Assembly (NCBI GenBank): GCA_003445795.1
Contig: DMCN01000007.1
Location: 23,371 to 55,256, forward strand
Length of the DNA: 31,886 nt
Direction: 5' to 3'
Source: Gallionellaceae bacterium
GTDB lineage: Bacteria > Pseudomonadota > Gammaproteobacteria > Burkholderiales > Gallionellaceae
In this document: positions 1-6,298 of the stretch, in pieces
Layout of the letters: each line of letters opens with the position of its first letter
How positions within the stretch are numbered: the stretch's first letter is position 1
Notes under the pieces: model-generated
Database searches by the model: none
The model's input: only the letters and a program-made list of their open reading frames with translations
Told to the model about the DNA's origin: nothing
Program-made: the position numbers and the translations under genes

Positions 1-205
1 CGACCCGCCAGTCAGCCTGCTTGGCCATCAAGCCGAACTTGAAAATGTTGTTGGCGAAATGCACAACAGCAGTGGCTGCGATAGCCAGCGGCAACGGGAA
101 GAACAGAGCGAAAACCGGCATCAGAACTGTCCCAAGGCCGAAGCCTGAGAAAAGTGTCAGGCCAGAGACCAATAACGCCGAGACGCCAATCAAGACAAGT
201 TCCAT
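1..205 (-). CDS. TSUP (TauE/SafE) family membrane transporter, N-terminal part only
   Basis: Only the first 68 residues are in the window; the gene runs off the left edge. The start ATG (complement of 203-205) is preceded by a good GGAGG seven bases upstream. The visible protein is very hydrophobic: it begins MELVLIGVSALLVSGLTLFS, continues with a GFGLGTVLMP stretch and then AATAVVHFANNIFKFGLM. This is the usual first repeat of TauE/SafE permeases, which export sulfite, sulfonates or related anions across the inner membrane. The gene diverges from chrA across a shared 84-bp promoter region with an inverted repeat, so both may answer to one regulator. The substrate cannot be told from this fragment. 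Confidence 0.8.
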   Translation of the reverse strand, partial: MELVLIGVSALLVSGLTLFSGFGLGTVLMPVFALFFPLPLAIAATAVVHFANNIFKFGLMAKQADWRV

Positions 206-221
206 TTGTGAGCCTCCGTCA

Positions 222-255
222 AATAATCGAATTTCTGTATCGACATTCGATTATT
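222..255. promoter_or_regulatory. Inverted-repeat operator candidate between TSUP gene and chrA
   Basis: A perfect 11-bp inverted repeat, AATAATCGAAT (222-232) and ATTCGATTATT (245-255), with a 12-bp spacer. It lies midway between the divergent starts at 205 and 290. The AT-rich arms overlap plausible -10 elements, for example TATTAT at 252-257 for chrA. That it is a repressor site, and that the PadR-type protein encoded after chrA binds it, is inference. Confidence 0.55.
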
Positions 256-289
256 ATGAACCGATCCCTATTGAAATCAAAAAAAACCT

Positions 290-1495
290 ATGGCCAACAC
301 GCACACTGGCGACCGCAACCCGTGGTCTGTTTTTCTCATTTTTCTGCGCCTTGGGCTGACCTCTTTCGGCGGCCCCATCGCGCACCTGAGCTACTTTCGC
401 GATGAGTTCGTCACACGGCGGCGGTGGTTGTCCGAGCGCAGCTATGCAGATTTGGTGGCGCTGTGCCAATTCCTGCCGGGGCCGGCAAGCAGTCAGGTCG
501 GCATCGCGTTGGGCCTGTCCCGCTCGGGCTACGCCGGGGCACTGGCCGCCTGGGCAGGCTTCACACTGCCTTCAGCCGTTGCCCTGATCCTGTTCGCGCT
601 GGGCATTGCCAACTACGGCGATGCCATATCGCCCGGTGCACTGCACGGTCTGAAAGTGGTGGCCGTCGCGGTGGTCGCCCAGGCGGTATGGGGCATGGCG
701 CGCAACCTGTGTACGGATGTGCTGCGCATTACCATCATGGCGATGGCGACCTGTGTCGTTCTGTTTGTGCCGTCCGCATGGGGGCAGGTCGGCATGATTG
801 CTGCCGCTGGCATCGCTGGACTGCTGCTTTTCAAGCCGACTCAGGACGGCGCACACGATCCGCTGCCGATCACGGTGAGCCACCGTGCCGGCGTGATCTG
901 GTTGACACTGTTTTTTTCTCTTCTGCTTGGTCTGCCGGTTTTGGCGCAACTGCTGCCGAGTCAAACCATGGCCATGGTGGATGCCTTCTTCCGTGCCGGG
1001 TCACTGGTTTTCGGCGGTGGCCACGTCGTGCTGCCGCTGCTGCAAGCCGAGGTAGTGCCCTCCGGCTGGGTCGGCAATGAAGTCTTTCTGGCTGGGTACG
1101 GTGCTGCGCAGGCGGTGCCCGGCCCCTTGTTCACGTTCGCCGCTTTCCTCGGGGCCTCCATGAGCACAACGCCATCCGGCTGGATCGGCGGCCTGATCTG
1201 TCTGCTGGCGATCTTTGTGCCATCGTTTCTGCTGGTCGTCGGTGCCTTACCGTTCTGGGAACGGCTGCGGCAAAGCCTGCGCACGCAAGCGGCGCTCGCC
1301 GGGGTCAACGCGGCCGTGGTCGGTCTCCTGCTGGCTGCGCTTTATCAGCCGGTATGGACGAGTGCCATTTTCACGCCGCGAGACTTCGGACTGGCACTGG
1401 TCGCCCTTGTTGCATTGATGTTCTGGAAGCTCCCACCCTGGCTGGTAGTTATCGGCAGCGGCGCGGCGAGCTGGTTGCTGAGTGCCGTTCTGTGA
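290..1495 (+). CDS. chrA: Chromate efflux transporter ChrA, long-chain CHR family
   Basis: A 401-residue membrane protein made of two homologous halves, the layout of long-chain CHR transporters, which extrude chromate across the inner membrane. The first half carries LRLGLTSFGGPIAHLSYFR (about residues 20-38) and QFLPGPASSQVG (about 61-72). The second half carries the matching FRAGSLVFGGGHVVLPLL and GAAQAVPGPLFTFAAFLG. The length fits the family (about 390-450). The ATG at 290 is the only close start, because an in-frame stop lies at 272-274; its ribosome binding site is weak. A PadR-type regulator begins 10 bases after the stop, so the two are probably cotranscribed. Sulfate can compete with chromate in this family, and the divergent TSUP gene may relate to anion transport. 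The family call is firm; the physiological substrate is inferred. Confidence 0.93.
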   Translation: MANTHTGDRNPWSVFLIFLRLGLTSFGGPIAHLSYFRDEFVTRRRWLSERSYADLVALCQFLPGPASSQVGIALGLSRSGYAGALAAWAGFTLPSAVALILFALGIANYGDAISPGALHGLKVVAVAVVAQAVWGMARNLCTDVLRITIMAMATCVVLFVPSAWGQVGMIAAAGIAGLLLFKPTQDGAHDPLPITVSHRAGVIWLTLFFSLLLGLPVLAQLLPSQTMAMVDAFFRAGSLVFGGGHVVLPLLQAEVVPSGWVGNEVFLAGYGAAQAVPGPLFTFAAFLGASMSTTPSGWIGGLICLLAIFVPSFLLVVGALPFWERLRQSLRTQAALAGVNAAVVGLLLAALYQPVWTSAIFTPRDFGLALVALVALMFWKLPPWLVVIGSGAASWLLSAVL

Positions 1496-1505
1496 GCCCG
1501 TGGCA

Positions 1506-1829
1506 ATGAGCGATAAAGACCTTTACGGTGGCCTGATCCGCCTACACATCCTGCACCACGCGGCTGAGGATCCCATCTTTGGCCTCGGCATCATCGAAGA
1601 GTTGCGGCGTCATGGCTATGATCTGAGTGCCGGAACGCTATACCCGATGCTGCATGGATTAGAGAAGAAGGGTTATCTGACCTCGCACCACGAACGTACC
1701 GGACGACGCGAGCGGCGCGTCTACGAAATCACATCGGTAGGCCGCGAGGCGCTGACGGCGGCAAAGATCAAGGTGAAAGAGTTGTTCGGTGAGTTGTTCG
1801 AGGACGCATGCGAAAACTCTGCGCATTAG
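1506..1829 (+). CDS. PadR family transcriptional regulator
   Basis: A 107-residue winged-helix protein. The PadR signature is clear: LHILHHAAEDPIFGLGIIEE followed by GTLYPMLHGLEKKGYL (about residues 43-58), then a basic wing with RRERRVYEIT and GREAL. The C-terminal helix probably serves in dimerisation. I chose the ATG at 1506; a GTG at 1482 in the same frame would overlap chrA and add eight unlikely residues. The gene directly follows chrA, so it probably controls chrA and perhaps the divergent TSUP gene through the inverted repeat at 222-255. PadR proteins are usually repressors released by a small ligand; here chromate or a product of it is a reasonable guess, unproven. Confidence 0.88.
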   Translation: MSDKDLYGGLIRLHILHHAAEDPIFGLGIIEELRRHGYDLSAGTLYPMLHGLEKKGYLTSHHERTGRRERRVYEITSVGREALTAAKIKVKELFGELFEDACENSAH

Positions 1830-1956
1830 AACTGGAGAGGTTTGTTTTGCTTAACGTCGCACCAAAAATCCTTAACAAAAAGTCAGAAACTCTTCAGTAG
1901 GCGCCTGCCGGCAGCAACTCTAATATGAACTCATATTCAATATTGGTAACAGGCCA

Positions 1957-2640
1957 ATGCAAATTCTGATTGTCGAAGATGAGCCGAAGCTGGCCCAAGC
2001 GCTAAAACAGGGGCTGGAAGCCGAGCATTACGAGGTAAAGGTGGCCGCCACCGGCGAGGAAGGGTTTTTTCTTGTCAATACGGAAGCTTTCGACCTGATG
2101 ATTCTCGATCTGATGTTGCCTGGCCGCGATGGCCTTGAAGCACTGGTCGCCCTGCGCCATCGCGGCTTGTCCACGCCGGTGCTGATCCTTTCGGCGCGCG
2201 ACACAGTTGCGGACCGCATCAGAGGGTTAGACGCCGGTGCCGACGATTACATGGTTAAACCCTTCGCTTTCCCCGAATTGCTCGCACGCTTGCGTGCCCT
2301 GATACGACGCGGGCGTGCCGATGAAATCCTGCGGTTCAAGGTTGCCGATCTTGAAATGGATCTGGCCACGCGTAAGGTAACGCGTGGCGCTCAGGCGCTC
2401 GAACTGACGGCGCGCGAGTTCGAGTTACTCGAATACCTGCTGCGCCATCATGGTCAGATCGTATCGCGCGAGATGCTGGCGCAGGATGTCTGGCGGGAAG
2501 TAAGGCGTGCCACGTCCTTGGACAACGTTATCGATGTGCATATCGCCCGGTTGCGCAAGAAAATCGACAGTGATACTGCACTCAAACTGATCCATACGCT
2601 GCGCGGCGTCGGATTCATGCTGCGCGAGGAGGCTCCATGA
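1957..2640 (+). CDS. OmpR/PhoB-type response regulator
   Basis: A 227-residue protein with an N-terminal receiver domain (about 1-115) and a C-terminal winged-helix DNA-binding domain (about 125-222). The acidic pocket EDE (7-9), phosphorylation site D51 in LMILDLMLP, the LSARD switch region and the KPF lysine are all present. The effector half shows LTAREFELLEYLLRHHGQIV and ends RTLRGVGFML-like, typical of the CopR/CusR/QseB subgroup. The stop overlaps the kinase start (ATGA), so translation is coupled. A promoter probably lies in the 127-bp gap after the padR gene, where CTTAAC occurs twice, 21 bp apart. The stimulus is unknown; the cytochrome genes just after the kinase are the natural targets (inference). 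Confidence 0.93.
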   Translation: MQILIVEDEPKLAQALKQGLEAEHYEVKVAATGEEGFFLVNTEAFDLMILDLMLPGRDGLEALVALRHRGLSTPVLILSARDTVADRIRGLDAGADDYMVKPFAFPELLARLRALIRRGRADEILRFKVADLEMDLATRKVTRGAQALELTAREFELLEYLLRHHGQIVSREMLAQDVWREVRRATSLDNVIDVHIARLRKKIDSDTALKLIHTLRGVGFMLREEAP

Positions 2641-4040
2641 AGGCGTGGCTGGTGCTATCCATACGCGCCCGACTGGCTGTTGCCTACGCAGTTGCTACAA
2701 GCCTGGTGCTACTTGCGTATGCGGTATTCGTCGCAGCATTCGTGCATGATCGCCTGAAAGCGGAAATCGTTCATAGGCTGGACCAGGAAGTGGAAATCGC
2801 CGAGCGTTCCCTCACCATGGATAGTTCCGGACAGCTTGTCTGGCACGCACCTCACAGCAATCATGATGCATACCAACCGCTCAGAAACGTTTCTTGGTTG
2901 GATATTCACCGTCCAGACGGCACGCTGATCTATCGCGTGCCGGAAAAAAACGTTTCAGAAATGGCGGACGTCATCCCCTCCTTTGAGGCGCGCCCGCCCG
3001 GTGTTTTCTCTCTGGTGGCGTCCAATGGCGCCCATTTGCGCGTACTGCAACGTGACATCGAGATTGCGGGGCAGAGAGTAATCGCCCGCGCCGCATTATC
3101 CGAAGATCAGGCTGAGCGCGACCTGGCGACGCTGTTCTGGGTTATGGGGCTAGGATTGCCGCTGGCGATTGCACTCGCCGGCATTGGAGGCTACTTGATG
3201 TCCGGCCGTGCGCTGGCGCCGATTGCAAAGATGACCTCACAAGCACGCGTTATCAACGCCGAGCAGCTTGATGCTCGCCTGCCGGTGGACAGCCCCGGTG
3301 ACGAACTGGGGCAACTGGCAGCCACCTTCAACGACTTGTTCTCACGATTGGAGCAATCTTTCGGGCAATTGCAGCGTTTCACCGCTGACGCCTCCCACGA
3401 ACTGCGCACGCCACTCGCAATCATTCGCAGCGTTGGCGAGGTGGGGCTGCGCGAGCATCACGATGAGGCCACCTATCGGGAGATCGTGGGCACCATGCTG
3501 GAAGAGGCTGATCGCCTGACACTACTGGTCGAAAGTCTGCTCGCACTGACGCGGGTAGATGCGGGGAGGCGAACGTTGGACCTGAACCCGATTGATCTCT
3601 GTGCCATGGCCAGTGAGGTGGCAGGCCATCTCAAGGTACTGGCGGAAGAAAAAGGGCAAACCCTGATCGTTGAACCGTCCGAGCCAGTCGGGGTTTCTGC
3701 AGACATTGCCATTCTGCGCCAGGCGGTCGTCAATATTCTCGACAACGCCATCAAGTACACCCCTCACGGAGGCTTGGTGACCTTGCGCGTAGCACAAACA
3801 GGCACGGAAGCCATCTTGGAGATCATCGATAACGGGCCCGGCATCCTTCCCGAGCATCATGCCAAGGTATTCGACCGCTTCTATCGCGTCGATGCCGCGC
3901 GCAATCGTGCCGAGGGCGGGTTCGGCCTGGGACTCGCCATCGCCCGTCAGGCGGTCGAAATCCATGGGGGACGTATCGAAATCTTCGGTTCGCCAGGCCA
4001 AGGCAGCATTTTCCGTATTGTCCTGCCGCTTCATCAGTAG
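2637..4040 (+). CDS. Membrane sensor histidine kinase
   Basis: A 467-residue kinase. It has a short cytoplasmic start, a first membrane helix (about 13-36), a periplasmic sensor region of roughly 125 residues, a second membrane helix (about 166-188), a HAMP linker, and a HisKA domain with DASHELRTPLAII, where H254 is the phosphorylation site. The ATPase domain shows the N box (NILDNAIKYTP), G1 (DNGPGI) and G2 (GGFGLGLAIA). All catalytic motifs are intact. It overlaps the response regulator by four bases and is followed 42 bases later by the first cytochrome gene with no visible terminator, so regulator, kinase and cytochromes may form one operon. The layout resembles metal-sensing QseC/CusS-type kinases, but no metal-binding motif is evident in the sensor region. 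Confidence 0.92.
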   Translation: MKAWLVLSIRARLAVAYAVATSLVLLAYAVFVAAFVHDRLKAEIVHRLDQEVEIAERSLTMDSSGQLVWHAPHSNHDAYQPLRNVSWLDIHRPDGTLIYRVPEKNVSEMADVIPSFEARPPGVFSLVASNGAHLRVLQRDIEIAGQRVIARAALSEDQAERDLATLFWVMGLGLPLAIALAGIGGYLMSGRALAPIAKMTSQARVINAEQLDARLPVDSPGDELGQLAATFNDLFSRLEQSFGQLQRFTADASHELRTPLAIIRSVGEVGLREHHDEATYREIVGTMLEEADRLTLLVESLLALTRVDAGRRTLDLNPIDLCAMASEVAGHLKVLAEEKGQTLIVEPSEPVGVSADIAILRQAVVNILDNAIKYTPHGGLVTLRVAQTGTEAILEIIDNGPGILPEHHAKVFDRFYRVDAARNRAEGGFGLGLAIARQAVEIHGGRIEIFGSPGQGSIFRIVLPLHQ

Positions 4041-4082
4041 CCCATCGTCTATTTTTCAATAACTTTTATCGGAAAAACCTAT

Positions 4083-4631
4083 ATGAACCTCAAATCCAAG
4101 TGCTTATTTCTCACCTTTTTAGGGTTACTTACCCTGGGCGCTCATGCCCAAGAGAAAGCAGCGAATGCTGACAATGCGATGCGTATGCCAAAAGGAATCA
4201 AACAGCCAGCTCAAAAAGCCCCTCCCTCCAACAACTGGTTGCAAGATGCTGACAGTGATTCCGACAGGTTTAAAAAGCTGGAGATATATCTTCGTGGATT
4301 TGACCAGCCAATGCTTGAGGTAGGGGAACGCTACCAGCGCACCTACGATGCCATCAAAGATAGAAACTGGGAACTGGCCGATTACCAGTGGGACAAGATA
4401 AAACTGGTCATCAATACCGGCCTGATGAAGCGGCCGAAGCGAACCCAGAATGCCGAGGGTATTTTCCTGGACGGTATCTGGAAGCAAATGGATGAAACCA
4501 TCAAGTCCAGAAATTACGGAGAAATGGAGAAGCAGTTCATGGTGGTCAGAGAGGTCTGCATGGCCTGCCATGCCGCAGAAAAAGTCCCCTTCATGAACAA
4601 CCGGCCGCTATTCCGGGATCTGGTGTTCTAA
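4083..4631 (+). CDS. Secreted monohaem c-type cytochrome, C-terminal haem motif (paralogue 1)
   Basis: A 182-residue protein with a signal peptide (cleavage likely after AHA, residue 22) and one haem-attachment motif, CMACH at 159-163, near the C-terminus. The region before it is mostly helical and charged. This placement resembles cytochromes c-prime, four-helix bundles with the motif near the end, but I cannot confirm homology to them. It is clearly paralogous to the next gene: both share a WLxDAxSD stretch, GER(Y/F), NAEG(I/M)FL, VR-x2-CMACH and (R/H)PLF. The gene follows the kinase by 42 bases with a weak ribosome binding site. The protein is probably periplasmic, with a role in electron transfer or in binding a small ligand. 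Its function is unknown. Confidence 0.82.
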   Translation: MNLKSKCLFLTFLGLLTLGAHAQEKAANADNAMRMPKGIKQPAQKAPPSNNWLQDADSDSDRFKKLEIYLRGFDQPMLEVGERYQRTYDAIKDRNWELADYQWDKIKLVINTGLMKRPKRTQNAEGIFLDGIWKQMDETIKSRNYGEMEKQFMVVREVCMACHAAEKVPFMNNRPLFRDLVF

Positions 4632-4695
4632 ATTGCATGATTGGGTGGCCATGGTGGACAACACAACAAGATCATTCATCAACAGGAGAAAGGCA

Positions 4696-5226
4696 ATGAA
4701 AGAGTGCCATTGGAAATATCGTCTTATTGTCATGCTCGGGCTGCTTGCGGCAAGCGCGATTGCCTCCCCCGGACAATCGGAACGGCCGAAATTGATATGG
4801 GAACCGTCCAGAACCTGGCTCAGCGATGCTCCCTCCGATCAAGAAAGCTTCAAGCGGCTTGAACGCTACCTGGGAGGCTTTGGTCAGCGCATGCGGGAGA
4901 TCGGTGAGCGTTTCGAAGTAGTTCATGATGCGGTCTCACAGAACAAATACGAACTCGCTGCTTTTGAGTGGAAGGAAATCGGCAATGCGATGGTCAGCGG
5001 CTACCTGACTCGCCCACAGTACCAGGCCAATGCCGAAGGGATGTTCCTGACGGGCGTTTTCCCCGAATTCAAGGCAGCGCTGGCAAGCGGCGACAAGAAG
5101 AAGATCGATGACACCTTCGAGACTGTTCGCCAGACCTGCATGGCCTGCCATATCGCCGAACAGACGGCCTTCGTCAATGACCACCCGCTCTTTCGGAAGA
5201 CCGCCAGGCTGATTCCGCAAAAGTAA
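4696..5226 (+). CDS. Secreted monohaem c-type cytochrome, C-terminal haem motif (paralogue 2)
   Basis: A 176-residue paralogue of the preceding protein. I chose the ATG at 4696 because AGGAGA lies just upstream (4683-4688) and the product then starts with a clean signal peptide (MKECHWKYRLIVMLGLLAAS, cleavage likely after AIA). A TTG at 4633 in frame would put 21 non-hydrophobic residues in front of it. The single haem motif is CMACH at 148-152. The gap to the upstream paralogue is 64 bases, and both point the same way, so this is a local tandem duplication that has diverged well. It is followed by a class I cytochrome c gene 29 bases on, which suggests a small periplasmic electron-transfer chain. 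Confidence 0.82.
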   Translation: MKECHWKYRLIVMLGLLAASAIASPGQSERPKLIWEPSRTWLSDAPSDQESFKRLERYLGGFGQRMREIGERFEVVHDAVSQNKYELAAFEWKEIGNAMVSGYLTRPQYQANAEGMFLTGVFPEFKAALASGDKKKIDDTFETVRQTCMACHIAEQTAFVNDHPLFRKTARLIPQK

Positions 5227-5255
5227 GGCTATGCACGGTCTAAGGTGCCAATGAA

Positions 5256-5570
5256 ATGAAACCCCCAACCTGGATTCAGATTCTGGCGGCAAGCTGTCTG
5301 CTGGTTGCCGCCCCGGTATACGCCAACGAAACAATTGCCCGGGAAACTGGCTGCCTGGCTTGCCATGCTGTTGATAAGCGAGTTGTCGGCAAGGCCTACC
5401 GTGACGTAGCAGCAAAGTATAGGGCTAACCCGTTTGCCGCTACCATCATCCGCTACAAGGTGCGCAATGGCACGGGCAACAACAAGCCCGTACCCATGCC
5501 AGCTTTTGACAAGAAGGCGCTCAGCGACGCCGACCTGACCGCGATCATCGCTTGGATACTCAAGCAGTGA
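5256..5570 (+). CDS. Small class I cytochrome c (c551/c552-like)
   Basis: A 104-residue precursor: signal peptide to about residue 23 (VYA), haem motif CLACH at 33-37 near the N-terminus of the mature protein, and a probable axial methionine M81 in PVPMPAF. The order (CxxCH, then VVGKAYRDVAAKY, then RxGxG...PMP, then a C-terminal helix ADLTAIIAWILKQ) is that of small soluble c551-type cytochromes that shuttle single electrons in the periplasm. The ATG at 5256 is used; the ATG five bases earlier meets a stop after two codons. It is the last gene before the res region of the transposon, which begins about 34 bases after the stop. Confidence 0.9.
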   Translation: MKPPTWIQILAASCLLVAAPVYANETIARETGCLACHAVDKRVVGKAYRDVAAKYRANPFAATIIRYKVRNGTGNNKPVPMPAFDKKALSDADLTAIIAWILKQ

Positions 5571-5603
5571 AGCACCAGACTCGGTGGGTCACTGCCGATG
5601 CCC

Positions 5604-5735
5604 AATTGAGCTATACCCTAATCTGATGTCAGGTGCCATGTGCAAACACCGTCAGAATAGAGTCGTATTTTGCATTTTTTGACATAAACCGCCAAGGGTA
5701 ATAGATTTCATCCTGACACTTTTACCTTTGGAGGC
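5604..5735 (+). other. Putative res (resolution) site of Tn3-family element
   Basis: The gap between the last cytochrome and tnpR is AT-rich and holds several resolvase half-site-like motifs: GATGTCAG near 5625, CGTCAGAATA near 5650, TTGACATAA near 5679 and CTGACAC near 5713. From memory the order resembles the Tn21-group res region, where resolvase subsites I-III also serve as the tnpR promoter and operator. Subsite limits are approximate. Its position directly upstream of tnpR, with tnpR and tnpA in the same direction, is the Tn21/Tn501 layout. Confidence 0.7.
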
Positions 5736-5738
5736 ATC

Positions 5739-6296
5739 TTGCAAGGTCAACGCATCGGCTATGTCCGCGTCAGCAGTTTCGACCAGAATCCTGATCGGCA
5801 ACTGGAGCAAATCGAAGTCGGCAAGGTATTTACCGATAAGGCTTCCGGCAAGGATACGCAACGTCCCGAGCTTGAAAGGCTGTTGGCCTTCGTCCGCGAG
5901 GGCGACACCGTGGTGGTGCATAGCATGGACAGGCTGGCCCGCAATCTCGATGACCTGCGCCGCATCGTTCAGGGGCTGACACAGCGGGGCGTGCGCATGG
6001 AGTTCGTCAAAGAAGGGCTGACGTTCACCGGCGAGGACTCACCGATGGCCAATCTGATGCTGTCGGTCATGGGGGCATTTGCTGAGTTCGAGCGCGCCCT
6101 GATCCGTGAACGTCAACGCGAGGGAATCGTGCTTGCCAAGCAGCGCGGTGCCTACCGGGGACGAAAGAAATCGCTGAACAGCGAACAAATTGCCGAGTTA
6201 AAACTGCGAGTCGCGGCAGGCGATCAAAAAACCATGGTGGCCCGTGACTTCGGCATCAGCCGTGAAACCTTGTACCAGTACCTGCGGGAAGACTGA
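5739..6296 (+). CDS. tnpR: Tn3-family resolvase TnpR (serine recombinase)
   Basis: A 185-residue serine recombinase that resolves transposon cointegrates at res. The N-terminal catalytic domain has the nucleophile region RIGYVRVSSFDQ with S12 as the expected active serine, HSMDRLARN with its conserved arginines, and the dimerisation helix NLMLSVMGAFAEFERALIRE. The C-terminal helix-turn-helix is about 148-183 (ARDFGISRETLYQYL). The start is a TTG at 5739, supported by a well-placed GGAG at 5730-5733; there is no better ATG. The protein is very close to the Tn21-group resolvase as I remember it. The res site just upstream implies autoregulation. tnpA begins two bases after the stop. Confidence 0.96.
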   Translation: MQGQRIGYVRVSSFDQNPDRQLEQIEVGKVFTDKASGKDTQRPELERLLAFVREGDTVVVHSMDRLARNLDDLRRIVQGLTQRGVRMEFVKEGLTFTGEDSPMANLMLSVMGAFAEFERALIRERQREGIVLAKQRGAYRGRKKSLNSEQIAELKLRVAAGDQKTMVARDFGISRETLYQYLRED

Positions 6297-6298
6297 CT

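Noticed and set aside
1850..1876. CTTAACGT similar to the inner end of the transposon terminal repeat
   Set aside because: Only about eight bases match; the rest of the 38-bp repeat, including its GGGGG outer end, is absent.
5571..5640. Possible left terminal repeat of the transposon next to res
   Set aside because: No GGGG...TAAG 38-mer is present there; the sequence fits resolvase subsites instead.
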